A DNA stretch of 64,000 nt from Methanosarcina sp. UBA5 (lineage in GTDB: Archaea > Halobacteriota > Methanosarcinia > Methanosarcinales > Methanosarcinaceae). The position numbers and the translations under genes are program-made. The notes beneath the pieces are model-generated. The model had not been told where the DNA came from. It did not search any database and saw only the letters and a list, made by a program, of their open reading frames with translations. Shown here in pieces: positions 32,626-41,050 of this stretch (its first letter is position 1; each line of letters begins with the position of its first letter). The stretch is from positions 1 to 64,000 of the forward strand of contig NZ_DAVG01000123.1 in the NCBI RefSeq assembly GCF_002505485.1. Direction: 5' to 3'.

Positions 32626-34206
32626 TCAACCGAGAGCTTTTCTTATTTTTCCCATTTTGGTGAGGGTTGAGCACACAAGCTGGGAAACTTCCTCATCCAT
32701 CCAGTTTCCTTTACTTCCTGCCTGCAGGAGATCAGGCTGCATCATTTCGATCAGGATGCGGTAAGAAGGTTCGGAACTGGTTTCAAGATCAAAGACCTCA
32801 TGCAGGATATCGAGATCTTTGCGGACTTCCTTCAGACATTCCCTGGATAGGAAGCGGGAAGCTACATTGAGATCCAGATATCCTGATGCAAAATTCAGGT
32901 CAACTGCAAGGGAGGGGAAGTATTTTGTAAGCAAGTTTTCACAGGTGGCTTCTCCGAGTTTTTCCCGGGCTTCTTCAAGAGCACGGCCTGTACCTATAAA
33001 TTCCGGAGGCAGGCCTATGGAATAAAGAGCGCCTGTAAACTTAATTGCCCTTGGAAGGTGGAGGTTTTCAGCAGGCATGCTGGCTTCAAGCTCTTTTCCG
33101 ATATCGGTACGGCAGAGTTTAACCAGGCTTGAGATATCAGGAGCGCTTCTTGAATAGCCACCTGTACCTTTGTGCATAAGACGATCCCGCTGCTGTGGGA
33201 GAAGATCAGCTATTTGATTAATCGTGGGAGCCAGTTGCCTGAGAATCCGGCTGTAGCTTGTTCCAAATATCCCAATGAGGTTTATTATTTCTGTTTTTTC
33301 TTCGGCGGAAAAGAGTTCAGGAGTTTCAGGCAGCCTGGCCTTTGCAAGGTTTACCAGGGCTTCAGCGTCTCCTTTTTTATGGCTGTACCTGAGCGCGGAC
33401 TGAAGAGTAATAGTCCCAACCCCTTGGTATTCTCTGAAAAAGTTATCCGCATTCTTCAGGTTCAGATGCCCTCTGAAAGGCAGCGTTCCTGCTCCGAATA
33501 TAATGCCGGTTTGGGTGTCAAGTTCGGAATTTAGCTCCGAAAGTCCATTTATTGCGTATTTGCATGAAAGCGTGCTAGCAACATGCCCAAAGGAGAGGGC
33601 AGAGTCGGATTTGCCCAAGAATACCCTAAATTTGTCAGGAACTGCCCCGAAGTGCTCTTCCCAGGCAAGAAGCGTATTTTCTGCAAGTTCTTTTGCATGT
33701 AACAGCGCAGGAGCATCCTCTATAAGAGGAATTATGCGCGGGACTTCCATTGAGAAACCGAATTCCTTTTTTGCAAGCTCACTTACATCTACCATACGCT
33801 GCTGAGCTTCAATAATTTCCCTGACGCTGTCTGTCATGGGATGCACATACTCATTGATTGCCTGGATATCCGAATGTTCAAGGGCATTGTAATTAGCCTC
33901 AGCAATTGACATCATAACCATGAGTTGTCTGAACCGGTTTTCCTGAACCGCACTCGGAGCCCTGGGAGTAATGGAAACATCCCTTCCAGGGATAAGATCT
34001 GTTTCTTCTATGAATTTTGATACGATCTGGACGTTCTGATGGTAGGGAGTTGCCTTCCCTTCATAATCCGGCATATATTCGTCACAGCCGAATATCACCG
34101 CAGCTTCTATGGCTTCTCCCGGCTCTTCCTGCGTGGATATATATCTTGATGCAGAGTCCGGGTGCTGCGTACACATAACTTTTGGATAGGTTACTTTATT
34201 GCTCAT
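32626..34206 (-). CDS. ppcA: Phosphoenolpyruvate carboxylase, archaeal type
   Basis: The 526-residue archaeal-type PEP carboxylase forms oxaloacetate from PEP and bicarbonate, feeding the partial citric acid cycle to 2-oxoglutarate in Methanosarcina. Characteristic segments are an N-terminal PKVMCTQHPDSASRYI, IEAAVIFGCDEYMPDYEGK, the PRIIPLIEDAPALL block, RVFLGKSDSALSFGHVAST and the C-terminal QPDLLQAGSKGNWMDEEVS. It is about half the length of the bacterial enzyme, as expected. GAGGGTT lies before the ATG. It is monocistronic; the beta-helix gene converges on it with 88 bases between. Confidence 0.95.
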   Translation of the reverse strand: MSNKVTYPKVMCTQHPDSASRYISTQEEPGEAIEAAVIFGCDEYMPDYEGKATPYHQNVQIVSKFIEETDLIPGRDVSITPRAPSAVQENRFRQLMVMMSIAEANYNALEHSDIQAINEYVHPMTDSVREIIEAQQRMVDVSELAKKEFGFSMEVPRIIPLIEDAPALLHAKELAENTLLAWEEHFGAVPDKFRVFLGKSDSALSFGHVASTLSCKYAINGLSELNSELDTQTGIIFGAGTLPFRGHLNLKNADNFFREYQGVGTITLQSALRYSHKKGDAEALVNLAKARLPETPELFSAEEKTEIINLIGIFGTSYSRILRQLAPTINQIADLLPQQRDRLMHKGTGGYSRSAPDISSLVKLCRTDIGKELEASMPAENLHLPRAIKFTGALYSIGLPPEFIGTGRALEEAREKLGEATCENLLTKYFPSLAVDLNFASGYLDLNVASRFLSRECLKEVRKDLDILHEVFDLETSSEPSYRILIEMMQPDLLQAGSKGNWMDEEVSQLVCSTLTKMGKIRKALG

Positions 34207-34821
34207 GAAACTAAACCCTCACTGTTCAACAGGGCAAATTTTCAGGTTTTTCTAATTTTTGCTTTTATTCTTTCTGCCGCCAGCTCAACTGGCTTATCAA
34301 CTTTATTGTTAACCATAAAATAAACTCAAACTGGTAGCGAAGAAGAACGTTTACTTGGAAATAAAGGTTTTCGTTGACAATAGGTTGACATTTGAGTGTC
34401 GACTTTTAAACTATTTACAATTTATGAATCAAGCACAGTGTCGTAGTATCAAAAACAAATCTATATCAAAAATATTTTGAAGTGTTTAAAATTAACCGGA
34501 TTAAAAAAGAAGCAGTAAAGGATCAAGACATGAAAAAGGAAGCAATGAAAGGATCAAGAACTCAAAATACCAAAAGCCAGTGCAGAACTGAAATTTTTCT
34601 ATGATATCGAGTATGATATCGATCTTTGATACCAATATCCACTTTGAAACTGTCTGCTATATATGATATGGTATCACATGAAAAATAGTATCTTAATGAT
34701 AGTGGTATTAAAAAGATATTGTGCTTGAACATAAGTGGAAATTTATTAAAATTACAGAGGACATTCAATAACAAGGGAAAAACGAGAAATTTTCTGTAAA
34801 CAAATATGAGGTGAAAATAGT
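34207..34821. other. Regulatory-looking gap between ppcA and hcp
   Basis: No gene is seen between these divergent genes. The half nearest hcp has repeated GATATC-containing motifs and an inverted repeat TGATATGGTATCA near 34667-34679, described separately. A GAGGTGA ribosome-binding site (34808-34814) serves hcp. Confidence 0.5.
34601..34622. promoter_or_regulatory. Direct repeat ATGATATCGA upstream of hcp
   Basis: ATGATATCGA occurs at 34601-34610 and again at 34613-34622, 12 bases apart, about 200 bases before the hcp start. Further on, TGATATGGTATCA (about 34667-34679) is an inverted repeat with TGATA half-sites. Together they look like regulator-binding sites. The regulator is unknown. 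Confidence 0.4.
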
Positions 34822-36450
34822 ATGTTCTGTAATCAATGCCAGGAAACGCTTAATGTGAAAGGCTGTATTAAAAATGGGGTTTGCGGCAAAAAAGGGGAAG
34901 TTGCAGATCTACAGGACAGACTGATCTATGTACTCAAAAGTATCGCGTTCTATAACCTGAAAGCAAGAGCTTTAGGCCTTAATGAAGAAGCAACAGACAG
35001 GTTTTTGCTTGACAGCTTCTTTGCGACCCTTACCAATACCAATTTTGACAGGCGGGAAATAGAGATCCTTTTAAAGAAAGGGTTTGACCTCAGAGATGAA
35101 ATTAAAGCAAAGATTCCCGCCGAAATGATACCATCCAAAAGAGACTTGCCTGCTGTGGTTACGGTTACTCCGGAAAATATAGAAAGCCTTGAGGTTGCAG
35201 TTCACTCTACGCAGGACAAGGATATCAGGTCTCTTCGGGAACTTCTAACCTATGGCCTGAAAGGGCTGGCTGCTTATGCTCACCACGCTTATGTCCTGGG
35301 ATACAAGGATGAAGCCACTTATGAATTTATAGAAAAAGGGCTGGTTTCGACTACAGATGACAGCCTGAGTATAGAATCCCTGCTTGGCCTGGTTATGGAA
35401 TGCGGGCAAAAAGGTGTATCCGTCCTTGCCCTGCTAGATAAGGCAAATACTGAAACCTATGGAAACCCTGAGCCTATAGCCATTAATATCGGTGTGAGGA
35501 ACAGGTCAGGAATTCTTATTAGCGGGCACGACCTGCGGGATCTGGAACAGCTTCTTGAGCAGACAAAAGGTACAGGAATTGATGTTTATACGCATGGGGA
35601 AATGCTGCCCGCAAATGCTTACCCTGCCTTCAAGAAGTACGATAACTTCGCGGGCAATTACGGTAACTCTTGGTGGAAGCAGAATGAGGAGTTTGAGAAG
35701 TTCAACGGCCCTATCCTGATGACTACAAACTGCATAATTCCTCCAAGAGAGTCGTACAAAAACCGGATTTATACTACAGGAGTCGTTGGATTTGAAGGGC
35801 TTACCCATATCTACGAAAAAGAAAACGACACAAAGGATTTTACCCCTCTCATCGAGCAGGCAAAAACGAGCAAGCCTCCCGAACCGATTGAAAGCGGAAC
35901 TATAACCGCAGGCTTTGCGCACGAGGCAGCTCTCTCGGTTGCGGATAAAATTATAGACGCCGTAAAAACCGGAAAGATCAGCAGGTTTATGGTTATAGCA
36001 GGCTGTGACGGCAGGCAGAAAGAGAGAACTTACTATACCGATTTTGTAAAAGCTCTCCCTAAAGATACAGTGATCCTGACTGCAGGCTGCGCCAAATACC
36101 GCTACAATAAACTTGACCTTGGTGATATCGGAGGAATCCCGAGAGTTCTCGATGCAGGACAGTGCAATGATTCCTATTCGCTTGTGGTAATAGCGCAGAA
36201 ACTTGCAAAGGCTTTTGGGCTTGAGGATATAAATGACCTTCCTGTGTCCTACAATATAGCCTGGTACGAGCAAAAAGCCGTGCTTGTGCTGCTTGCCCTC
36301 CTTAGTCTCGGCGTAAAAAATATCACACTCGGCCCGACACTTCCAGCTTTCCTCTCACCCAATGTTGTTAAAGTGCTGGTTGAAAACTTCAATCTAAGAC
36401 CCAATACAACCGTCGAAGAGGATATGAAAGTGCTTCTTAAACAGGCCTGA
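34822..36450 (+). CDS. hcp: Hydroxylamine reductase (hybrid-cluster protein)
   Basis: The 542-residue hybrid-cluster (prismane) protein reduces hydroxylamine or nitric oxide and is linked to nitrosative and oxidative stress defence. The N-terminal cysteines Cys3, Cys6, Cys15 and Cys21 (MFCNQCQETLNVKGCIKNG) bind a 4Fe-4S cluster. The hybrid cluster ligands lie in the segments ISGHDLRDLEQLLEQ, DVYTHGEMLPANAYP, MTTNCIIPP, VIAGCDGRQKERTYY, ILTAGCAKYRYNK and DAGQCNDSYS. Length fits the strict-anaerobe class. It stands alone with a long, motif-rich upstream region; the reductase partner Hcr is not adjacent. Confidence 0.94.
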   Translation: MFCNQCQETLNVKGCIKNGVCGKKGEVADLQDRLIYVLKSIAFYNLKARALGLNEEATDRFLLDSFFATLTNTNFDRREIEILLKKGFDLRDEIKAKIPAEMIPSKRDLPAVVTVTPENIESLEVAVHSTQDKDIRSLRELLTYGLKGLAAYAHHAYVLGYKDEATYEFIEKGLVSTTDDSLSIESLLGLVMECGQKGVSVLALLDKANTETYGNPEPIAINIGVRNRSGILISGHDLRDLEQLLEQTKGTGIDVYTHGEMLPANAYPAFKKYDNFAGNYGNSWWKQNEEFEKFNGPILMTTNCIIPPRESYKNRIYTTGVVGFEGLTHIYEKENDTKDFTPLIEQAKTSKPPEPIESGTITAGFAHEAALSVADKIIDAVKTGKISRFMVIAGCDGRQKERTYYTDFVKALPKDTVILTAGCAKYRYNKLDLGDIGGIPRVLDAGQCNDSYSLVVIAQKLAKAFGLEDINDLPVSYNIAWYEQKAVLVLLALLSLGVKNITLGPTLPAFLSPNVVKVLVENFNLRPNTTVEEDMKVLLKQA

Positions 36451-36775
36451 AACCAGGCAGCCAGAAAAGCGAGCCTTTTTAAAAAGGCTTGCTCTCAAAC
36501 CTTTTTTAAACAGGTTTGATTGAAAACTTTAAAGAAAAGTTTGATGAAAACAGGAAAACAAGGCAATTTTTGAGTTTTAGAATCTTGTTTTAGAGTCTTA
36601 TCTCTACCCCCTCTAAGATTTCTACCTTTCTCTAAGCGGCGTGATCACAAGCCTTTTAAAAAACTGCTTGACCGAAAACCTTTTGAAGAAAGGTTTTATC
36701 GAAAACCCTAGCAGCGGCGTGATCAACCGGCGCAACGGTTGCGGATCAACGGTTGCGGGTCAACAGTTGAAATTG
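36451..36775. terminator. Hairpin-rich region after hcp
   Basis: An 18-base perfect palindrome AGCCTTTTTAAAAAGGCT at 36472-36489, followed by AAACCTTTTTTAAACAGGTTT and AAACTTTAAAGAAAAGTTT, form successive short hairpins just after the hcp stop and probably end its transcript. The second half (36636-36764) belongs to a larger repeat shared with 38137-38400. Confidence 0.5.
36636..36764. repeat. Hairpin-bearing repeat (GGCGTGATCA...), copy 1
   Basis: GGCGTGATCACAAGCCTTTT opens the block, then ACTGCTTGACCGAAAACC, and GGCGTGATCAACCGGCGCAA followed by CGGTTGCGG (36716-36744) closes it. The last piece is identical over 29 bases to 38343-38371. The arms AACCG and CGGTT form a stem. The block is non-coding. 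Confidence 0.65.
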
Positions 36776-37519
36776 TTATACAATTCTGAACCATTTACTT
36801 AATCTGATTTCATGGTAGCCGCAATTTCTGCATTTAAAATACCTTATTTTCTTTTTGAGAACGTAATTTAATACGTCAATATTCCTGTATTCTTCTATTG
36901 CATGCTCTTCCCCGCACTCCTCACAGGTGTCTTCTTTTAAATTACCCTGCCTTTTCTCGTGATGGTGGTCTATGGATTGAAGTTCGATTTTTATAGCTTC
37001 ATGCCCGCAGTTTCTGCAATGCCAGTACTGTGTTAGGGTTTTTGTATAAACATCGATTTTGCTTTCTTCCTTTACTAGTGGAGCCTGAAATTCCTCAAAA
37101 ACGAAATGCTTCCCGCATTTTTCGCAGTATGAATCCGTACAATAATTCATCATGGCCCTGTAATAACCAAACATATAAAGGAAAATAATTTCTGACACGA
37201 TCGTTAGAAATCTTCCGGCTGATATAAAGAAGTTTTTGGAGTTTGCAGAGAAATTAGCAGGGAAAAACATCAAAAATAGAAATAACAGTATTGAAAGAAG
37301 AAGGAGTTTTGAGAACAACCTGGCTCTTTTTTGAATTTTTTCTACTCCATGTTTATTTGCCAGATTAACAGCTTCTTCCCTGCTCTCAGGGCTATATCTT
37401 GGATTCAATTTCTGGGTCATTTCCACGATGTCATTCTCAGGGTCTATTTTGTAGCGGATGCCTTCACAAAAAGCCTGATATGAACCTGATGGAAACCTTA
37501 TTCGCTTGTCTTTTGCCAA
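36776..37519 (-). CDS. Membrane protein with two zinc ribbons
   Basis: 247 residues. Two membrane helices (about 71-89 and 103-121) separate an N-terminal cytoplasmic part (about 70 residues, with PRYSPESREEAVNLANKHG) from a C-terminal part with four CxxC pairs: CEKCGKHF, CRNCGHEA, CEECGEEHA and CRNCGYHE, forming two zinc ribbons. A His-rich stretch (IDHHHEK) joins them. The topology places the ribbons on the same side as the N-terminus. I do not recognise the family. The gene lies between two direct copies of a hairpin-bearing repeat (36636-36764 and 38137-38400). Function is unknown. Confidence 0.65.
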   Translation of the reverse strand: MAKDKRIRFPSGSYQAFCEGIRYKIDPENDIVEMTQKLNPRYSPESREEAVNLANKHGVEKIQKRARLFSKLLLLSILLFLFLMFFPANFSANSKNFFISAGRFLTIVSEIIFLYMFGYYRAMMNYCTDSYCEKCGKHFVFEEFQAPLVKEESKIDVYTKTLTQYWHCRNCGHEAIKIELQSIDHHHEKRQGNLKEDTCEECGEEHAIEEYRNIDVLNYVLKKKIRYFKCRNCGYHEIRLSKWFRIV

Positions 37520-37598
37520 TAGATCAGCGGCCCGTTTCTGGTTAGATTAGCTGTTATTCGTGAGTATTTTTATATCACAAAGCATGATAAATGTTTTT

Positions 37599-37666
37599 CC
37601 AGCATAGCTGCTGCTCTACAGCCCGAGTACCACTTCGGTAAGACAGAACCCTTTTCGCTATGCTGG
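37599..37666. ncRNA. Possible stem-loop, 10-bp arms
   Basis: CCAGCATAGC at 37599-37608 and GCTATGCTGG at 37657-37666 are exact inverse repeats around a 48-base loop. The loop has its own CCCGAGTACCACTTCGG small hairpin. It may be a structured RNA, a terminator or a mobile-element end; nothing in the sequence decides. Confidence 0.3.
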
Positions 37667-37943
37667 GTTTCGCTCAAGAGGGCTGAATTTTAATTAAGAA
37701 ACAGGCGTTAGATACCAAGTTTCTTCAGGATCACAGGTAATCGGGTTTTTCTGGGAGTTAATTTAATCATAACAGAAGAATTTTTCTCTCCACTCATCCT
37801 GATTTACCCAAAGGGACTTTAAAAACTCATTTTATAGTTAATTTAGAAACTTTACCCGCAAGTAACTTATAGTTTCCTTGAAGGCACTCTATGGAGAAAC
37901 TAATAAACTTTAATTATATATATCATGAGGTAAACTAGGGTGT

Positions 37944-38026
37944 GGGCATCTGGGAAGGTCAGAAAAGACCTTTTAAACTGTTTTTAATAACCCCCAACAC
38001 CCCCACTCCCCAATATCCGGATGCCC
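37944..38026. repeat. G-rich palindromic repeat, copy 2 (opposite orientation)
   Basis: Arms GGGCATCTGG (37944-37953) and CCGGATGCCC (38017-38026) enclose 63 bases. On the minus strand the left part reads GGGCATCCGGATATTGGGGA then GTGGGGGTGTTGGGGG, matching the copy at 30140-30226. Confidence 0.65.
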
Positions 38027-38136
38027 AATTTTCAGATTATCAATTTTCTAATTCTACTTCCGGAATACGATCAAAATTGCGCTTCAGTAACATGTGGCTC
38101 TTTTCGGTAGATTTGCGATTCTGCAGCCCGAGTCCC

Positions 38137-38400
38137 ACAAGCCTTTTTAAAAAACTGCTTGTCCGCAAGCCTTTTCAAAAAAAGCTTGAGCGCAAACCTT
38201 TTCAAAAAAGGTTTGATCGAAAACGAAAAACAGCGCAACATTTGAGTTTGAGAACCTTAATCCCAAACCCTATCCGGCGTGATCACAAGCCTTTTTTGAA
38301 AAGGCTTGACCGAAAAACTGCAAAATCTAAAACATCGGTAGTCGGCGTGATCAACCGGCGCAACGGTTGCGGGTCAACAATTGCAGTTCAATGGTTGCCT
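38137..38400. repeat. Hairpin-bearing repeat (GGCGTGATCA...), copy 2
   Basis: The block starts with several AAGCCTTTT hairpins (ACAAGCCTTTTTAAAAAACT, AAACCTTTTCAAAAAAGGTT), then GGCGTGATCACAAGCCTTTT and finally GGCGTGATCAACCGGCGCAA with CGGTTGCGGGTCAAC. It has the same order and orientation as the copy after hcp, with extra hairpin units. Confidence 0.65.
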
Positions 38401-38493
38401 CAAGCGAACTAAAGAGATAGAAAGTTAAACGATATAAAAAACAGAGAATCAAAGTTATTTGCAATGAAGAAGTTGTTTTAAAAAATTAAAAGA

Positions 38494-38565
38494 AGCCAAG
38501 GTCCGGATTTGAACCAGGACTGAATCGCTCTGCTGGCGACTGCGTGACCACTCCGCCACCTTGGC
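38494..38565 (-). tRNA. tRNA-Cys (anticodon GCA), atypical: A33
   Basis: The acceptor stem GCCAAGG/CCTTGGC pairs over 7 bases and the next base is U73, the cysteine discriminator. The D arm has G18-G19 and a short 3-bp stem. The anticodon stem GTCGC/GCGAT pairs (one G-U) around the 7-base loop CAGCAGA, giving anticodon GCA. Position 33, nearly always U, is A. The T loop TTCAAAT is normal, but the T stem (CCTGG/CCGGA) has a C-A mismatch and a U-G pair. CCA is not encoded. A TATA box lies about 35 bases upstream and T-runs follow, so the gene is probably transcribed. It may be a divergent extra isoacceptor or a decaying copy. Confidence 0.85.
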
Positions 38566-39031
38566 AATCTGTAAATCTTAATACAGCATGGAAAATATAT
38601 AAATTTTTAGGTTGCCAAGTATTATCACGCACCCCGTGCGGCTTTTCTTAATAATAGATATAAAAAGTAGAAATAAATCGTTCCAGTATGTTGTTTAAAT
38701 AAGATCGAAAATTCACTTGCTTCTCTTTATACGAAAGATTTTTGTTATTTTTTACTTTTTCGGACTGGCCCGAGTATTCATTCAGTGAAAACAGGTTACG
38801 TTCGGCAAATAAGGTTTTTAGGGCGAGATCCAAAATTTATTTCTGTCGAATAACCATTGATTGCAGAGAGTACGCCAGCGCAATTAGATCAACATTCAGA
38901 GTTTTCTAATGACTTTGAAGTATGATCACATCGGTGATTCTGGAGTTGCGATAATTTAAAAATAAGAAGAGTTATTGTACCAGTTAATTTCAATGTGACT
39001 AATAATATAAAAACTAAAAAAGAGTTAAAAA
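38566..39031. other. Intergenic region between tRNA-Cys and a membrane-protein gene
   Basis: Apart from the tRNA promoter, a short hairpin GCACCCCGTGC at 38630-38640 and a GC-rich repeat piece TACGCCAGCGCAATT near 38871 are seen. No gene. Confidence 0.4.
38592..38606 (-). promoter_or_regulatory. TATA box of tRNA-Cys
   Basis: AAATTTATATATTTT on the minus strand stands 27-41 bases before the mature tRNA 5' end, the distance expected for an archaeal TATA element with a start a few bases before the tRNA. Confidence 0.55.
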
Positions 39032-39511
39032 ATGCTTCATATCAAATCAATTTCTAAATTTGTAATAGGGTTTTCGATTCTTCATTCAATAACTTATTTT
39101 TTCGCAGGAATAATCGCACAGAAGGTTCTGGGAGCAAGTGAATTTTACCCTCCTTCTCTCTATGCATTAAGCTACTTAAGAGATCCTTTGAGCACTCATG
39201 TTCAGATGCTATTTATGCCAGCACAATTAATTAGGGGAATGCTTTTTGCAGGTGTTCTCTTGCCCTTCAGAAAGCGGATTTTCGAACTTGGTCAGGTATG
39301 GGGTGGATTACTCATAACTGCTATTGTTTTTGTCTTCGGATACCTGGCAGCCTCTGGAGGTCTGATAGAACATTATGTTTATTTCACTGCTGAGTCATAC
39401 CCATTAAAATTCGCTTTGATAACTTTAATAGAGATATTGATTCAGACGCTATTATTGGGGCAGTTGGTTATGCTGTGGGAAAGAAGGTTTAATGGAGATT
39501 ATTACAAATGA
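39032..39511 (+). CDS. Small integral membrane protein, unknown family
   Basis: 159 residues with four hydrophobic helices (FVIGFSILHSITYFFAGIIA, a helix around LFMPAQLIRGMLFAGVLLP, WGGLLITAIVFVFGYLAA, ALITLIEILIQTLLLGQLVM). Short charged loops lie between (FRKRIFELGQ). There is no signal peptide and no recognised motif. AAAAAGAGTT before the ATG is a weak ribosome-binding site. It stands alone between the tRNA and a repeat-filled gap. Function is unknown. Confidence 0.55.
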   Translation: MLHIKSISKFVIGFSILHSITYFFAGIIAQKVLGASEFYPPSLYALSYLRDPLSTHVQMLFMPAQLIRGMLFAGVLLPFRKRIFELGQVWGGLLITAIVFVFGYLAASGGLIEHYVYFTAESYPLKFALITLIEILIQTLLLGQLVMLWERRFNGDYYK

Positions 39512-39774
39512 TTTCTAAGGATCTTCAGGTAAATGAAAAAGCAAAATTTTAGCCTACGCCTGGCTGTGCCTAAATATATTTTTTCTTGTTATAGACCCTG
39601 ACAATTTCTAGGATTAATCTTTGCCCATTGATATTTGTTGGTGATCCAATAATTCTAATCCGAAGTAGGCATTCGAATTTTGTTTCCCAAGTTGAGCTTC
39701 AGAATATAGAGTATTTTTAGGAAGATTGAAGTATGTGGCTGAGACATATTCTATCGTCGAGAGAAATAAAAAAC

Positions 39775-39793
39775 TGATTTTGGGATGAGCTCA
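39775..39793. repeat. Right end of a degraded MITE (GAGCTCATCCCAAAAC family)
   Basis: TGATTTTGGGATGAGCTCAT matches the right end of the copies at 4784-4930 and 22111-22240. Upstream a GAGCTTCAGAATATAGAGTA piece also resembles the interior of the copy at 62911-63042, but the left end is not recognisable. Confidence 0.45.
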
Positions 39794-39878
39794 TATTTAA
39801 TTTTCTTACGGCTTTTGCAATTTTACTTTACTTTTCTTTTCAACTTAGACCTAAAAGGTATTAAACATCTGCGTTGGA

Positions 39879-40175
39879 GGCAGTGTACCAAAAGTTCTGT
39901 AAATTATGATTGACTCTGTACCCTTTTTTTTCACCACAAAAAACAGGATGCAGAGTCAATGGTTAATCGATTCTCATTCATAAAAGATTATTTTATAGAT
40001 CAGGAAGCTGGAATTTGCCAGTTAATCACGTGGTTTTTAAACCTTGTTATGGAGGATTCTGTAAAATCATAAATTTCAAGTAGCTGGTGGTGTGAAAATC
40101 TAATCTTGAGATAACGGCATTATACTCAGTACACAAAAATTAACTTTGAATTTATAGCAAATTCGAGATATAGCC
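39879..40175. repeat. GGCAGTGT-ended element, copy 2 (297 bp)
   Basis: The left end GGCAGTGTACCAAAAGTTCT and right-end block AATTTATAGCAAATTCGAGA match the ends of the copy at 3772-3982. The outermost right bases are degraded (GATATAGCC against GACACTGCC). The interior differs and is longer, with an inner inverted pair TTGACTCTGTACCC and GATGCAGAGTCAATGG. It is non-coding. Confidence 0.55.
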
Positions 40176-40450
40176 GCATTTTACCAAAGAATTTGTTTTT
40201 CAAGATTATTGCAGTTTTTTGAGATAGTTAGTAGAAAAAATTGTAGTTTTAAGGAAGCAACAATAAGAGAAATCACTAGATTATGGGATTGGTCATATAT
40301 GTTAGATAAATATATATTTAACAAAAATAAATTCACGATTGCTAATTTCCTGTAACTTGCTTTAAATGCTATTGTACGATTGTTTGCAGTCCAAATTTGC
40401 AGATGCGGAAGAGGTATCATAAGATAAACCTGGTGGGGAGCCGTGATGGT

Positions 40451-41050
40451 ATGGATCTTAACGAAAAGATAGACATGATAGGGCGTTTATATCTTGGGCT
40501 TGAACAAATAGAAGACTGTGAAGAGTTTTCAGCTTTGATTCCTGAAGTTCGAACAAATTTTGTTTATGCTTCAAAAGAATCAACCACTTCTGAAGATATT
40601 CTTGCAGTCGATGGGAGAATTTCCGTAGTTGATGGTTTTCCGAAAGCTATCGGAAGAATAAAATTCGGGGCTTCTGGCTATATGGCACATCTTCTACTGG
40701 AAATCCGGAAAAAAGATTCTGAGATAAGGTCTATTATAGATTTTGCAGGTAACCCGGAAATTGCTGAGTTTCTAAAAGCTTACTGTAAAGAAAAGGGATG
40801 GGGGTTTTCAGTAGTCGACCGGCTTTTTGAGCCTGAGAATCTGAAGGATGCAGAAGGAGAGGCTATCTCCTGGATTGCAGAGGAAGCTATACGGGCTGCA
40901 GGAGGGAAAATGCCCAGGGTCTTTTACGAAACAGGTGCGGTTGGAAAAGAGCCTGTGAGTATTCTTGTAGGGAAAGACCCGCTCGAGGTTGCAGAACAGA
41001 TCTGTGAGCTTGCTAGAAGTTACCACGAATCAGGACGAAGAACGAGATAA
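40451..41050 (+). CDS. ThiN-type thiamine-phosphate synthase family protein
   Basis: About 199 residues from the ATG at 40451 (MDLNEKIDMIGRLYLGLEQI). Most of the length matches the archaeal ThiN domain: EDILAVDGRISVVDGFPKA, IKFGASGYMAHLLLEIRKK, AGNPEIAEFLKAYCKEKGW and the phosphate-binding end GAVGKEPVSILVGKDPLEV. ThiN joins HMP-pyrophosphate and thiazole phosphate into thiamine phosphate in organisms lacking ThiE; it occurs alone or fused to ThiD or regulators. Here it is alone with a short N-terminal helix. It may be an enzyme or a ligand-sensing relative; no thiamine genes are adjacent. An ATG further upstream at 40397 lacks support. Confidence 0.75.
   Translation: MDLNEKIDMIGRLYLGLEQIEDCEEFSALIPEVRTNFVYASKESTTSEDILAVDGRISVVDGFPKAIGRIKFGASGYMAHLLLEIRKKDSEIRSIIDFAGNPEIAEFLKAYCKEKGWGFSVVDRLFEPENLKDAEGEAISWIAEEAIRAAGGKMPRVFYETGAVGKEPVSILVGKDPLEVAEQICELARSYHESGRRTR

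Larger units (their letters stand above)
37520..38493. other. 970-base intergenic region of repeats before tRNA-Cys
   Basis: No credible gene is seen. The region holds a hairpin candidate (37599-37666), the second G-rich palindromic repeat (37944-38026) and the second copy of the hairpin-bearing repeat (38137-38400). An open frame across 37942-38412 translates these repeats and is not a gene. Confidence 0.55.
39512..40450. other. 940-base intergenic region with mobile-element debris
   Basis: No gene is seen. It contains a half copy of the GAGCTCATCCCAAAAC MITE (right end 39775-39793) and the second GGCAGTGT-ended element (39879-40175). The last 250 bases are AT-rich; GGTGGGG and GTGAT lie near the ThiN-gene start. 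Confidence 0.45.

Noticed and set aside
37942..38412. Open frame of 156 codons on the plus strand
   Set aside because: It translates the G-rich palindrome and hairpin repeats; the product is repetitive (KPFQKKLERKPFQKRF) with no protein-family character.
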